DNA from: an uncultured Prevotellaceae bacterium
GTDB lineage: Bacteria > Bacteroidota > Bacteroidia > Bacteroidales > Bacteroidaceae
DNA: 64,000 nt
Assembly (NCBI GenBank): GCA_947305005.1
Contig: CAMZCM010000004.1
Span: 108,680-172,679 of the forward strand
Direction: 5' to 3'
Every line of letters begins with the position of its first letter. The stretch's first letter is position 1. This document shows, piece by piece, positions 1-10,320 of this stretch. The notes under the pieces were generated by a model. It worked only from the letters and a program-made list of their open reading frames with translations, was not told where the DNA came from and ran no database searches. The position numbers were made by a program, and so were the translations under genes.

Positions 1-3000
1 GAATTTCTTGTTACCCTGAATCAACACTCCTTTGTGATGGGCCTCTGCACGGAGACCTTGAAGGGTGTAAGCGTCGCTACTGACACAGGAATCATTAATC
101 GAAGAGACACCTGTCGTTTCTGCGACATAGTCCTCCACGCTGGCGATATAGTTGATGTCGTGGATTTCACACGCCCCATTGCTCTTGCTCGAAGTCAGCC
201 CGAAGATGGTCTGACCCATGCACACACTGGGACGGTCGCCAGAGAAATTGTCGTAGAGACCGCTCTTCGTCATATCCCAAGCTATCACGGTCTGTCGTTC
301 TCCGTTAACGGTGATAGACTTTTGCTTCGTCGGTGCCACCTCCGAGGAGCGATTTGTCCCATTGAGCCACCAGAGATATGAAGCTCCTGAAGCAGTGCTC
401 AGACTTGTACCACGCACCACAAGAAAGACCTGACTCTTATTGATATCATAATCCAAGTCCTGATACTTCATCATCAATGCGATGTTGTTGCGTCCTGTAC
501 TCTTGGCTTTGATGACATTGCGTTCTGTGTCGTAGGTGATGTTGGAAGTCGTAATACGTTTGACATCGCCCGTAGTCCAATCTTCTGCTTTGAAGTGATA
601 GGCATTGGCATTTTCAATATAGCCTTTCATGAGCCGCAGGTAATAAAGTCCTGGATTGAGTGTTCCTTCCGTAGCGGCCAGACGCACCACAAATTGTTTC
701 TTCACCTTACCCTTGGCATCAGTGACGAGCGAAGATGGAATGGGGTATTCTATGTTATAGAAACCATTCTCACTGTTCCGTACAGACGAAGGAATCGTAA
801 TGTCTGCAATCTTCTTTCCATCGACCAACAACGTAGCTTTGCGCCCTTGGTCGGCAGTAGTGAAACGACAGAGAATGGAAAGGGACTCATCCTCACCATC
901 GGAATTGAACAGAGTATATTGCACGTAGCCGCCAGCTCGTGCATCGCGGTAATTCTCGCCATTATAGTTACCCTTGCTGGAGTCGCTGGAATAATTGTAT
1001 TCATGGCCTGCCTCACTCTGCTGTTCACCAGGAGCCACGAAGTCCAGTGTGCGGGCCAGCAACGCTTCATTGGCAGCCTCGCTCTGTGCCATTGCACTAT
1101 TGGCAAAGTTTTCAGCCGTTTGCTGATACCAATAACAGGAGTAGCGGGCGTGGTGTATTTGGTAGAAGGGTTGCAGTGTCAGCGTCTTCCATTTGTAGGT
1201 CTCCACACCTTCGCGGCTGGCGTCGAGCGTAAAGGTAAGCTTCGATAAATCCTGTGCCTTGATGCGACTGAGTACATCCTTGCGCTCATCAATCAGCAAG
1301 GGTGCCGACATCAGGTTCTTCGATGAAGCCATCGAGCCGGGAGCGTGATCCATGCGTCCTGCACCGGCATATTCGTTGGGCAACGTCTCTCCCTCTGCCG
1401 ACACATTGGCGGCCAACAGGATGGGACCATATTTGAAGGCGATATAATCCGCATAGTTCGGGCATTCCTCATAGCGTAGTTCCATGGGCAATAAGACCGT
1501 GATTATGTCGTCCTCAGCCCATGTCCTGTTAATCGTTACATAGGAGGCTTTTCCCTGTGTCACACTGGTCTCGACAGCCGAACCATTGACCATCACTTGG
1601 AATTCCTTTCCAGCCCATTCCGGATGGCGGACGGCGATGGTATAAGTGCCAGCCTTGCCGACAGTCAGTGTGGTTGTCTGTTGAAAGGGGAACTGTGTCT
1701 CTTGAGTAAGGACAAAGTCTTCATTCTCCAGCTTTGAGGGAGTGAAGAGGTTTACATAGAGCGTCTCTTTGCCATTATGTGTGTAGATGAAATGTCCATA
1801 CTTCGAATGGTTCTCCATACCTGTTCCCACGCAGCACCACATACCCTGATTCACCTGTGAATAGATGCGGTAAGCCTGTGGCCTGAGGGTGGTGAAATAG
1901 ACATAGCCGCCTGTCGTCGGGTCTTGTGTAGAGAGGATATGGTTCCACATAGCCTGCTCGTAGAAATCCACATATTTGGCATCGCCTGTGCGGTCACCTA
2001 TCATCTCAGAGAGTTTGAGCATATTATTGGTGTTGCACGATTCAGGGCCATCCAGATGGTCGATATAGCGGTTGCTATTGGCAACAGTCAGGAAATGCTC
2101 TGCCACAGAGTTACCGCCGATGCACACCGTTCGGTTCTTTGCCACATCAGTCCAGAAATTCTCGGCAGCACGGGTATAATTGTTCAATTGTCCTACTTCT
2201 CCAATCCTCTCCATACCTATATATTTCGGTACCTGCGTATTGGCGTGTTTATTATCGAGAAACGTAGTGTTGAGCGTCTGCATACCATTGAGCATGGTGT
2301 TATGGGTATAGCGCTTTGCGGCCTTGAGATAATTCTCGTCGCCGAAGAGTTGATAAGCATCGAGCAACGACTCGTTCATGCCGCCGTGCTCACAATCTAG
2401 GAAGCCCTGCAGGTCCGTGTCACTCACCTTACTGACCACATTCACGCTCCAGTCGGACATCTTGCGGAACAACTCCTTGGCATCGGCATTACCAGCATAG
2501 ACATAGGCATCGCGCAAACCTGCCAGAATCTTATGTTCGCAATAGAAAGGAACCCATCCCCAGTTGTTACGAATGCCAGCGAGGTCGCCCTTGTAGAGCA
2601 TCTTCCACGAATCGTTGATGGGCTGTCCGCCGATGAAACCATAGAGTCCATCGGTGTTCTGGTCATAGGCACTCTGGCAGTCTTTCATCACGCTGACCAT
2701 ATACTCCAACCGCGTCTTCAACTGTGCCTTCATCGTTGTCTCGCGACAAGCGGCATAGGCCAATGAGAGAGCCGTGAGATAGTGGCCACCGACATGGCCA
2801 TCGAGGTTGAAGTTTCCGCTGCCCCAGTTGGGGAACGACGGATGCTTCTGTTCCCATTGATAGTAGCGACTGCCTGTATCAGTAGTGGCTGCGAGGCCCG
2901 ACTGCCGCACGTAGGGCGTCAGCAGACGGTCCACGTCATACTGCATCAGCATCTGGAAGTTCAGCTCCATCGCCGTCTTCATGGGGCCATCTAGCAGGGT

Positions 3001-3099
3001 CACCTCCGAAAGGTTAAAGTGCTTAGGATAAAGTTCGCTCTGAGCGCTTGTGCCAGCGGCAAGGCAGAGCAACAATGTCAATGTCAGAATCTTCTTCAT
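1..3099 (-). CDS. Secreted GH127-like (DUF1680) beta-L-arabinofuranosidase-type protein, 3' end beyond window
   Basis: Open minus frame from ATG at 3099 to base 1, missing from the ORF track because it has no stop in the window. Signal peptide MKKILTLTLLLCLAAGTSAQ; GH127-type motifs WVPFYCEHKILAGL, ESCNTNNMLKL, WCCVGTGMENHSKYGHFIY; C-terminal tail YTLQGLRAEAHHKGVLIQGNKKF. Confidence 0.88.
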   Translation of the reverse strand, partial: MKKILTLTLLLCLAAGTSAQSELYPKHFNLSEVTLLDGPMKTAMELNFQMLMQYDVDRLLTPYVRQSGLAATTDTGSRYYQWEQKHPSFPNWGSGNFNLDGHVGGHYLTALSLAYAACRETTMKAQLKTRLEYMVSVMKDCQSAYDQNTDGLYGFIGGQPINDSWKMLYKGDLAGIRNNWGWVPFYCEHKILAGLRDAYVYAGNADAKELFRKMSDWSVNVVSKVSDTDLQGFLDCEHGGMNESLLDAYQLFGDENYLKAAKRYTHNTMLNGMQTLNTTFLDNKHANTQVPKYIGMERIGEVGQLNNYTRAAENFWTDVAKNRTVCIGGNSVAEHFLTVANSNRYIDHLDGPESCNTNNMLKLSEMIGDRTGDAKYVDFYEQAMWNHILSTQDPTTGGYVYFTTLRPQAYRIYSQVNQGMWCCVGTGMENHSKYGHFIYTHNGKETLYVNLFTPSKLENEDFVLTQETQFPFQQTTTLTVGKAGTYTIAVRHPEWAGKEFQVMVNGSAVETSVTQGKASYVTINRTWAEDDIITVLLPMELRYEECPNYADYIAFKYGPILLAANVSAEGETLPNEYAGAGRMDHAPGSMASSKNLMSAPLLIDERKDVLSRIKAQDLSKLTFTLDASREGVETYKWKTLTLQPFYQIHHARYSCYWYQQTAENFANSAMAQSEAANEALLARTLDFVAPGEQQSEAGHEYNYSSDSSKGNYNGENYRDARAGGYVQYTLFNSDGEDESLSILCRFTTADQGRKATLLVDGKKIADITIPSSVRNSENGFYNIEYPIPSSLVTDAKGKVKKQFVVRLAATEGTLNPGLYYLRLMKGYIENANAYHFKAEDWTTGDVKRITTSNITYDTERNVIKAKSTGRNNIALMMKYQDLDYDINKSQVFLVVRGTSLSTASGASYLWWLNGTNRSSEVAPTKQKSITVNGERQTVIAWDMTKSGLYDNFSGDRPSVCMGQTIFGLTSSKSNGACEIHDINYIASVEDYVAETTGVSSINDSCVSSDAYTLQGLRAEAHHKGVLIQGNKKF

Positions 3100-3126
3100 T
3101 ATTTATTAGTGCTTTGATTTTCTGCG

Positions 3127-3134
3127 CAAATATA
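3127..3134 (-). promoter_or_regulatory. Bacteroidetes-type -7 box (TATATTTG) upstream of GH127 gene, with TTTG 19 nt upstream
   Basis: Minus strand TTTG-N19-TATATTTG, 28 nt upstream of the ATG; matches TTTG/N19-21/TAnnTTTG. Confidence 0.6.
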
Positions 3135-3630
3135 CGACTATTTTCAATGCCCACAAATTTATCATGAGATTATCTATAGTTTGAAGACCTGCGAACTCAA
3201 ATAACCCTTAAAAGAGCCATAATGTCTTACCTTCTTCTCTCAGCCCCCTTTTTTCTCTCTCCTTGCTTTTTCCTAGTTTTTATGAGGCTAGTATTAATAA
3301 TCCCAACCCTCGTCAGATTTTGACAATATAGAACATGTAAGTATAATGAACGACAATTGGGATTGAACCGTTTCTTTTGCACCAACAGACTATAATCTAT
3401 AAGAATCCTTTCCATGATTCGCTGAATGATATTTTCACAAACAACCGAATAAAAATCCTACAAACAGCCGAATAAAAACGCCTCAAATCACCGAGAATGG
3501 TTAATAGAACGTCGGCAGGGCGTGAGGATACACGAGGGGAAGAAAGTGTTTGTACAAGACAAACGCTAAAAATATAGCAATACCCGTCAGGGGCGACGAG
3601 GCGGAAAGAGAGTCCTAAAGAAAGGCTGAG

Positions 3631-4899
3631 TTACAGCGTTTTTACGAAGTCGGTGATGAGATGGAAGAGGGGGACGTAGGTGTCGAAGCGGATGGTTTTG
3701 TAAGTGTCCTGCGGTGTGTGATAGAAGGGAAAGGCATCGCCTTCCTCGTTCTCAAAGAAGATGCACGGGACACCACGAACGGCAAAGGGATAGTGGTCGC
3801 TCTTCTCCTCTAACTTCGCCAACTTCAAGCCACCGAAATAACCGCCCTGACGATTGAGCTGTTCCAACACGGGGAATGCCCAGGCTCCGGCTTCGCTGGG
3901 CTCACAATGAAGCTGAGGATTGTTATCCCCAATCATATCAATATTAAACAGATACTTGATACGCGAAAGGGGCACCATAGGGTGATCCACGTACCAGCGC
4001 GAGCCACGCAGATAGGCATCTTCGCCAGAGAAAGCAATGAAATAGGTATCGAACTTAGGACGCTGACGGGCATAGTGTCGCGCCAGCATGACAATGGCGG
4101 CTGTGCCGGAGGCGTTGTCATTGGCTCCAGCATAATAAACCTTCTTGCCGAGATTGCCGAGGTGGTCATAGTGAGCCGTAAAGATGAGGCAACTGTCATG
4201 GCGCTCACCCGTCACCTTCGCGATGACATTGTCTGTCTGATAGTCCTTGAAGAACTGCTGGTCGATGTCAGCACGAATCGTCTTCGCATCCTCGGGGAGC
4301 ACGGAGGCCAAAGTCCAGATGGAGGGCAGCTTCATCACCCGTTCACCGTAGGCTTTATAAAACTTCAGCGGCTCATTCCACGTATAAAGCATTCCGCCTA
4401 TATGGGTGCTGTCCGGGTTCTGCAAGAAAGAGAAGTCCTTGCGGTGATTATAGGGGAACCAGAAGTCACAAACGATGAAAGCGCCTTGGTTCTCGGGGCG
4501 GGCAAGGTCGGCCTTGATACGCTGGAAATCGTAATGAAGCGTGTCAATGTGATAGAGATTGTACTCGCCATGAACAGCGGGATTGTACTCGCGCACCGTG
4601 AAATCGCGTCCTGCCTGCAGTTTACGTCCATCCACCGACAGCTTCATATTGCCTGGGAAGGTGTTGATGTCAAGGGTAAAAGGCTGATAGAAGACCTCGT
4701 CAACACCCGCCTTCTGAAACTCTTTCACCAGAAAGCTTCCAGCCTTGCGAACACCTTCGCGGGCATAGCCGCGACCCTGATATTTTGCGGAACTGAGTTG
4801 TCGGACAATGCGCTTGTAGCGCGGCAGGTCTTGAGCTGACAAAGGGAGGGATGCAAGGAGCAAGAGCGCCAAGAACCCTGAGAAAAGGTGCTTGTTCAT
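3631..4899 (-). CDS. M28 family metallopeptidase, secreted
   Basis: Signal peptide; YAGANDNASGTAAIVMLARHYA, FIAFSGEDAYLRGS, SDHYPFAVRGVPCIFF motifs. Confidence 0.88.
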   Translation of the reverse strand: MNKHLFSGFLALLLLASLPLSAQDLPRYKRIVRQLSSAKYQGRGYAREGVRKAGSFLVKEFQKAGVDEVFYQPFTLDINTFPGNMKLSVDGRKLQAGRDFTVREYNPAVHGEYNLYHIDTLHYDFQRIKADLARPENQGAFIVCDFWFPYNHRKDFSFLQNPDSTHIGGMLYTWNEPLKFYKAYGERVMKLPSIWTLASVLPEDAKTIRADIDQQFFKDYQTDNVIAKVTGERHDSCLIFTAHYDHLGNLGKKVYYAGANDNASGTAAIVMLARHYARQRPKFDTYFIAFSGEDAYLRGSRWYVDHPMVPLSRIKYLFNIDMIGDNNPQLHCEPSEAGAWAFPVLEQLNRQGGYFGGLKLAKLEEKSDHYPFAVRGVPCIFFENEEGDAFPFYHTPQDTYKTIRFDTYVPLFHLITDFVKTL

Positions 4900-4911
4900 A
4901 AGACGTAAGAA

Positions 4912-5484
4912 CTAAGAAAGTGGATTGACGTGTATCTGCTGCAGGAACTCCTGACGAGTCTCGGCATGTTCAAAGGCACCGATATAATGCATCGTTGTGG
5001 TGTTAGCTCCTTGTTTGGCCACACCACGCATCTGCATACAGAGGTGACGGGACTCCACAACGACCATCACGCCGAGCGGACTCAAGGCCTCCTGAATGCA
5101 ATGGGCAATCTCCTGGGTCATCCGTTCCTGCACCTGCAGGCGATGACTGAAGGTATCGACGATACGGGCCAGTTTGCTAAGCCCCGTTATCTCGCCGTTA
5201 GGGATATAAGCGATATGCACCTTCCCGAAGAAAGGAAGCAGATGATGTTCGCACAAGGAATAAAACTCAATGTCCTTGACGACCACCATGTTGTGATAAG
5301 CCTCTTTGAAGAGAGCAGAACGAAGGATAGCAACAGGATTCTCCGAATAACCACGGGTGAGCTCCGTCCACGCACGTGCCACCCGTTGCGGTGTTTTCTG
5401 AAGGCCCTCGCGTTGCAGGTCTTCACCCAAGAGCGATATGATTTCAGCGTAATGCGCTGCGAGCGCCTCCTCTTTTTCTTTCAT
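4912..5484 (-). CDS. folE: GTP cyclohydrolase I
   Basis: Motifs [39 protein letters not shown]. Confidence 0.95.
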   Translation of the reverse strand: MKEKEEALAAHYAEIISLLGEDLQREGLQKTPQRVARAWTELTRGYSENPVAILRSALFKEAYHNMVVVKDIEFYSLCEHHLLPFFGKVHIAYIPNGEITGLSKLARIVDTFSHRLQVQERMTQEIAHCIQEALSPLGVMVVVESRHLCMQMRGVAKQGANTTTMHYIGAFEHAETRQEFLQQIHVNPLS

Positions 5485-6092
5485 CAGTAGCTAACGATTA
5501 TTTTGCTCTTGACGATACTGGCCTCACTGAACTGTTGTGTGAGATGCATCTTACGGAGCTGCTCTACGGCTTCCTCGCGCGTCTTGAAATCACCGACACG
5601 GCAGACCCAACGCGGGGAAATAAAACTGGTATAGACATTCACGTCGTTAAAATAAGAACGTACGAGATGTCCCATTTGGTGAGCTTCGGATTTGGACTGA
5701 CGGGTATTGCCTCCAGCATAGACTTGGATGCGATAACCGACGGCATAGGTGTGATGGCCCGAGATATTATTCTTATGACCTTCACCATCTGTGGCTACCG
5801 CTGTCGTGTCAGGTTGCTGTGCAGTACGTTGCTGGCGTACCACCGGAGCAGCGTTGCCATTCACCAAAGCATCTATCTCAGCATCCTGAGACAATGTCAC
5901 CGTGCCCTCACCCGCTACTTTGCGAGTGAGGTGCTCGGTGAATTTCTGCTGTGCGGAAATGCCAGAAGGAAATAAAATAATAAATGATAACAGATAAATA
6001 ATAAATAATAAATGGTGGCTGGGGACTTCGCAATGGAAAGACTTCAATCCCTTTGATTGGGAGATTGCCTTTATGTTATTACTATTTATCAT
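5484..6092 (-). CDS. SPOR domain-containing protein
   Basis: [56 protein letters not shown] is SPOR-like; TGATG overlap with folE start. Confidence 0.82.
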   Translation of the reverse strand: MINSNNIKAISQSKGLKSFHCEVPSHHLLFIIYLLSFIILFPSGISAQQKFTEHLTRKVAGEGTVTLSQDAEIDALVNGNAAPVVRQQRTAQQPDTTAVATDGEGHKNNISGHHTYAVGYRIQVYAGGNTRQSKSEAHQMGHLVRSYFNDVNVYTSFISPRWVCRVGDFKTREEAVEQLRKMHLTQQFSEASIVKSKIIVSY

Positions 6093-6119
6093 TTCTTATT
6101 TATTATTTCTTCGATAAGC

Positions 6120-6878
6120 TTATTTCCAAGCGTCAATGATACCTTTGAAATCAGCGCACTTCAGAGCAGCGCCACCAATGAGACCACCGTCAACATCGGG
6201 CTTAGAGAAGATTTCCTTAGCGTTGCTGGGTTTGCAGCTGCCACCATAGAGGATGCTGATGTTCTCAGCAGCGGCTTCGCCAAAGCGACCTGCGATGACG
6301 CCACGGATGAAAGCGTGCATATCCTCAGCCTGCTCAGCGGTAGCGGTCTTGCCAGTACCGATAGCCCACACGGGCTCGTAAGCGAGGATGATGTTGGAGA
6401 GCTGCTCCTCGGTCAGGTCGAAGAGGCTATCAGCCAGCTGACCACCAACAACTTCGTTCTGCTTGCCAGCCTCGCGCTCTTCGAGCACTTCGCCGATGCA
6501 GAAGATCACCTTCAGGCCATTGGCCAGAGCGAGGTTCACTTTTTCCTTCAGAATCTCAGCGGTCTCACCATAGTAAGCGCGACGCTCACTGTGACCGAGG
6601 ATGACGTACTGAGCGCCGGTGCTCTTGACCTGAGCAGCGCTCACTTCGCCGGTGAAAGCACCCTTCTCCTTATCAGCGCAGTTCTCGGCACCAAGACCGA
6701 TAACAGTACCTTCAACCACGTCAGCAACCTTCGCGAGATGGATGAACGGAGTGCAAATAACAACGTCACAGTTGGGTTTGTCAGCAGCAAGTGCTTCCTT
6801 AAGTTCATTGGCCAAAGCGAGACCTTCCTGCAGGTTCAGGTTCATTTTCCAGTTTCCTGCTACGATTTTCTTTCTCAT
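6120..6878 (-). CDS. tpiA: Triosephosphate isomerase
   Basis: [48 protein letters not shown]. Confidence 0.98.
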   Translation of the reverse strand: MRKKIVAGNWKMNLNLQEGLALANELKEALAADKPNCDVVICTPFIHLAKVADVVEGTVIGLGAENCADKEKGAFTGEVSAAQVKSTGAQYVILGHSERRAYYGETAEILKEKVNLALANGLKVIFCIGEVLEEREAGKQNEVVGGQLADSLFDLTEEQLSNIILAYEPVWAIGTGKTATAEQAEDMHAFIRGVIAGRFGEAAAENISILYGGSCKPSNAKEIFSKPDVDGGLIGGAALKCADFKGIIDAWK

Positions 6879-6917
6879 TGTCTAATAGATTTATAAATGT
6901 CGTTTCTTTTTCGGCTG

Positions 6918-6925
6918 CAAAGATA
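6918..6925 (-). promoter_or_regulatory. -7 box TATCTTTG upstream of tpiA
   Basis: Minus-strand TATCTTTG about 40 nt upstream of the ATG. Confidence 0.5.
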
Positions 6926-6964
6926 CTACTTATTTATGACTTATGGAGGTCGTTTCACGTTTTT

Positions 6965-8191
6965 TTATTCCTCCGCCCTCTTTTCTTCGCCTTTTCGTGT
7001 ATCGAAGAGTTTACTCATGAGTCTTCTCTGACGCCATCTCCGCAACCAACGGAAGCTGGCAACGATGCGGTCTATGAATGTTAATAAGGCGAGCGGAACA
7101 ATATACCATAAGAGCAGGAACAAGAACATGAAGCTATGGTCCTCAAATTGTTCTCGTATCAGCGGTAAGCTGTCAAGGGGGCCTGTCAGTTCATCCTCTG
7201 CAGGCAGCGTCTTGTGACTCCATTTACCAACGATGGTTCCGTTGCACAACAAGAGAAGAGCGGGATTGTTTCGCGCCATGGTCTTGAGCGTGAGCTCATC
7301 CGTGAAGGCGAAGTCGTACTCCGCACCGGTGAGGTCACGCCAGCGGTTTATCGCCGATTCCGAGGAAGCCGTGAGGCAAAGGAAACGATAACCATAAGCT
7401 TTGGCATAGTCATACACATCATTGATTCGGTCCATATTGGCATCATCTGCCGTTTCCATGCGCGGTGCTGTCAGCAAAAAGGTATAGGATGTGTCGGCCA
7501 ATAGTTCGTCAAGGGAAGGAACGGAAGCCGACGAGACAGCAGAGATGGGTTCAATCCCGAAGTCCAAGATTTCAGGCAACTGCTCAGGGTCGTCGGGCCA
7601 CTCCATCGCTGATGGGATATGCTGACCAATATGAAACGGGCGGAAATCTATAACAGGTTCGTCATAGAGACACACAGCCATCAATATCAAGCCATAGAAA
7701 ATGCTGAACAAAGACACTAACCATTGCACCGGTTCAGAAATCAGACGGCTCAGTTTCCTTCGCTGCCACCACAATAAAGCTGCCATCAAAAAGATGACCA
7801 GATTCTTACTGAAGGTCTGCCAGTTCGTCAGATGTACAGCATCACCAAAGCAACCGCAATCCGTAACAGCATCAGTCAACGCCAGCCACAACGTCAGCGG
7901 CGTATAGAACAGCATCAGCAAAAGCATGATGGAAATGGTCAAGCGACGCCGGATGCTGAATAACAGGTAGATACCCAAACAGAACTCCGTAATGGCCAGC
8001 AACATGCTGAGCACCAAAGGCAAGAGCCCCGAACCAATCCAGTCTTCAAGGTTCAAGGCCACCAAATAGTCTTGAATCTTATATTCGGTTCCGTGGGGGT
8101 CTATCAGTTTGACAAGCCCCGAGAAAATAAAAGTGGCAGACACGACCAAACGGCACATGTTCACCACTATCCATAATAATCTGTCTTTCAT
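6965..8191 (-). CDS. DoxX-like (BT_3928-type) membrane protein
   Basis: N-terminal multi-TM MauE/DoxX-like region (FIFSGLVKLIDPHGTEYKIQDYL) plus soluble C-terminal half. Confidence 0.75.
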   Translation of the reverse strand: MKDRLLWIVVNMCRLVVSATFIFSGLVKLIDPHGTEYKIQDYLVALNLEDWIGSGLLPLVLSMLLAITEFCLGIYLLFSIRRRLTISIMLLLMLFYTPLTLWLALTDAVTDCGCFGDAVHLTNWQTFSKNLVIFLMAALLWWQRRKLSRLISEPVQWLVSLFSIFYGLILMAVCLYDEPVIDFRPFHIGQHIPSAMEWPDDPEQLPEILDFGIEPISAVSSASVPSLDELLADTSYTFLLTAPRMETADDANMDRINDVYDYAKAYGYRFLCLTASSESAINRWRDLTGAEYDFAFTDELTLKTMARNNPALLLLCNGTIVGKWSHKTLPAEDELTGPLDSLPLIREQFEDHSFMFLFLLLWYIVPLALLTFIDRIVASFRWLRRWRQRRLMSKLFDTRKGEEKRAEE

Positions 8192-8730
8192 CAGAAGGTG
8201 AGCTTAATAAGCCCGAAGACGGCATAATTCATCATATCCTGATAATTGGCATCAATGCCCTCGCTGACAAGGGTTTTTCCATTCAGTTCTTCAATCTGCT
8301 TGGTACGGAAGATTTTCTGAAGAATGATGTCCGTATAACTGCTGACACGCATACCGCGCCACGCTTCATCGTAATCATGATTCTTTCGAAGCATCAGTTG
8401 AAGAGAACTCTCAGCCAAACGATCATATTCGGCAATAGCCTCTTCAGTAGTCATGTCATCGGGTTTTTCTGCAATACCATGCTCGAGTTGTATCAAGCCT
8501 ATCACGGAATAATTGACAATGGCAATGAACTCCGGACGAATACCTTCATCCACCAAAGCCTCTCCCTTCATCTCCAACGAACGGATGCGATTGGCCTTGA
8601 TATAAAGCTGATCTGTCAGTGAGGGGATACGAAGAATACGCCAAGCAGCTCCATAGTCATGTAGCTTCTTGACGAATACCTCGCGGCACTCCTTCATGAC
8701 TGCGCGAAACTGCTCTTCTGTGGTCATCAC
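8191..8730 (-). CDS. DUF1599 (nucleotide modification associated domain 1) protein with two domain copies
   Basis: Two internal repeats, HDYGAAWRILRIPSLTDQLYIKANRI..NYSVIGLIQLE and HDYDEAWRGMRVSSYTDIILQKIFRTKQI..NYAVFGLIKL. Confidence 0.8.
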   Translation of the reverse strand: MMTTEEQFRAVMKECREVFVKKLHDYGAAWRILRIPSLTDQLYIKANRIRSLEMKGEALVDEGIRPEFIAIVNYSVIGLIQLEHGIAEKPDDMTTEEAIAEYDRLAESSLQLMLRKNHDYDEAWRGMRVSSYTDIILQKIFRTKQIEELNGKTLVSEGIDANYQDMMNYAVFGLIKLTF

Positions 8731-8742
8731 TTAAGAAGGGAG

Positions 8743-9705
8743 TTAAGAATACTTCAGAATCTGGCCGACTTTCAACGTAGTCTTTGTAGAGATACCGTTA
8801 TCCCTGCAAAGTTTTGTCACCGTTGTCTTATGCTTGTGTGCGATACTGGAAAGAGTCTCGCCACGACGTACCGTGTGGAAATGTGTACCACCCTGAGCAC
8901 GGTTTGAACGGCTCTTGGAATTTGCTACGGAAGGATAAGTTACTTCTTCGCCAGCCTGAGCTATATCGCTGTTTTCGGCTTTGCCACTTGCATCGTGCTT
9001 GCCTAAGAGCGTACCACGACCGCGACCACGGAAGAGATAGAAATCACCTGTCACATCCTGATTGGCAAAGTCAAACAACTTGGCCGGATCAATATACTCG
9101 CCCAAGAAACGGGTTTCAAAATGGAGGTGAACGCCATAGCTGCGTCCCGTATCGCCTGCCAAGCCAATAGGATCACCCGCCTTCACATTCTGTAACTCCT
9201 TGACCAGGAGACGAGACATGTGACCATAAACGGTTTCAAGGCCATTGGGATGGCGAATAACTATCATGTTACCATACCCTCCACGCTGGAAGGTTGACAT
9301 ACGTACCTTACCATCAAAAGCAGCGCGGATGGTATCACCACGATTGGCATTGATGTCAAGACCCTGATGTTGTCTGCGGAAACGGCGACGATAACCGAAG
9401 TTCGACGTCACGATGCGGTTATTGATCGGCATGCAGAAGTTCCGGAGGTCAATCTTGTACTCATCCGGCAACTTCACATTACCATAGGCGTTAACGAACT
9501 TGTTTTCCCAATTGGGATAGAGATCACCTGCGGGGTTCTCCAAATTTTCCTGATGAAATAACCGCTGAATCTCAACACTATCTACCGCGCGCATCTTAAT
9601 GTCAACAGGAGCCTGACGGGCTATCATATCCTGACCCATAACTGGTAAGATACTTCCTGCGAGCATTAAAGTGGCGACGATCTTGTTTACGAATTGGTTG
9701 GTCAT
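8743..9705 (-). CDS. M23 family metallopeptidase with C-terminal LysM domain
   Basis: SNFGYRRRFRRQHQGLDI, YGVHLHFETRF, HTVRRGETLSSIAHKHKTTVTKLCRDNG; start set at MTNQFVNK. Confidence 0.92.
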   Translation of the reverse strand: MTNQFVNKIVATLMLAGSILPVMGQDMIARQAPVDIKMRAVDSVEIQRLFHQENLENPAGDLYPNWENKFVNAYGNVKLPDEYKIDLRNFCMPINNRIVTSNFGYRRRFRRQHQGLDINANRGDTIRAAFDGKVRMSTFQRGGYGNMIVIRHPNGLETVYGHMSRLLVKELQNVKAGDPIGLAGDTGRSYGVHLHFETRFLGEYIDPAKLFDFANQDVTGDFYLFRGRGRGTLLGKHDASGKAENSDIAQAGEEVTYPSVANSKSRSNRAQGGTHFHTVRRGETLSSIAHKHKTTVTKLCRDNGISTKTTLKVGQILKYS

Positions 9706-9737
9706 TTTAAGATAAATGTTTATTATGGGAACGTTGT

Positions 9738-10199
9738 TCAACACTCATCGACTGCATAGATGAAATCCTGAACGCCACTGCGATAGTCGAAGATTTCTTC
9801 GGGACGGAAGAAACGAGCCAACTCAATCGCGGCGTTCTCAATGGAATCAGAAGCATGGACGATGTTCTGCTGGTTACTCATGGCATAATCACCACGAATC
9901 GTACCAGGATCAGCAGCACGACCATTGGTAAAACCTGTCATAGCGCGCACGACTTGCACGGCTTCAACACCACTGATAGCCATTGCCACAATCGGCGAGG
10001 CCATCATAGACGATGCTAATAAGGGAAAGAAGGGGCGGTTAACCAGATGAGCATAATGCTCGCGGAGAATGGCTTCATCCAACTGCATCATTTTCATGCC
10101 GGAAATACGGAGACCGCGGCGCTCAAAGCGATGAACAATCTCGCCAATCAGCTGACGTTGAACACAACTGGGCTTAAGTAAGACGAGGGTTGTTTCCAT
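9738..10199 (-). CDS. ndk: Nucleoside diphosphate kinase
   Basis: TLVLLKPSCVQRQLIGEI, PGTIRGDYA, NIVHASDSIENAAIE. Confidence 0.96.
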   Translation of the reverse strand: METTLVLLKPSCVQRQLIGEIVHRFERRGLRISGMKMMQLDEAILREHYAHLVNRPFFPLLASSMMASPIVAMAISGVEAVQVVRAMTGFTNGRAADPGTIRGDYAMSNQQNIVHASDSIENAAIELARFFRPEEIFDYRSGVQDFIYAVDEC

Positions 10200-10256
10200 A
10201 TATAATATGATGTCTTTTTAATCGTTTTCACTTGAAACTACTACACGTTTCGGCCG

Positions 10257-10264
10257 CAAAATTA
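10257..10264 (-). promoter_or_regulatory. -7 box TAATTTTG upstream of ndk
   Basis: Minus-strand TAATTTTG about 58 nt upstream of the ATG. Confidence 0.45.
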
Positions 10265-10320
10265 GGCAAATTTTCCGAGACCGCCATATTTCTTAACGTT
10301 TTTTCTTATTTGAGCCTACG

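Noticed and set aside
3907-4839. 310-aa + strand ORF
   Set aside because: Entirely antisense to the well-supported M28 peptidase; no recognisable domain.
6057-6896. 279-aa + strand ORF
   Set aside because: Antisense of tpiA; composition follows the tpiA codons.
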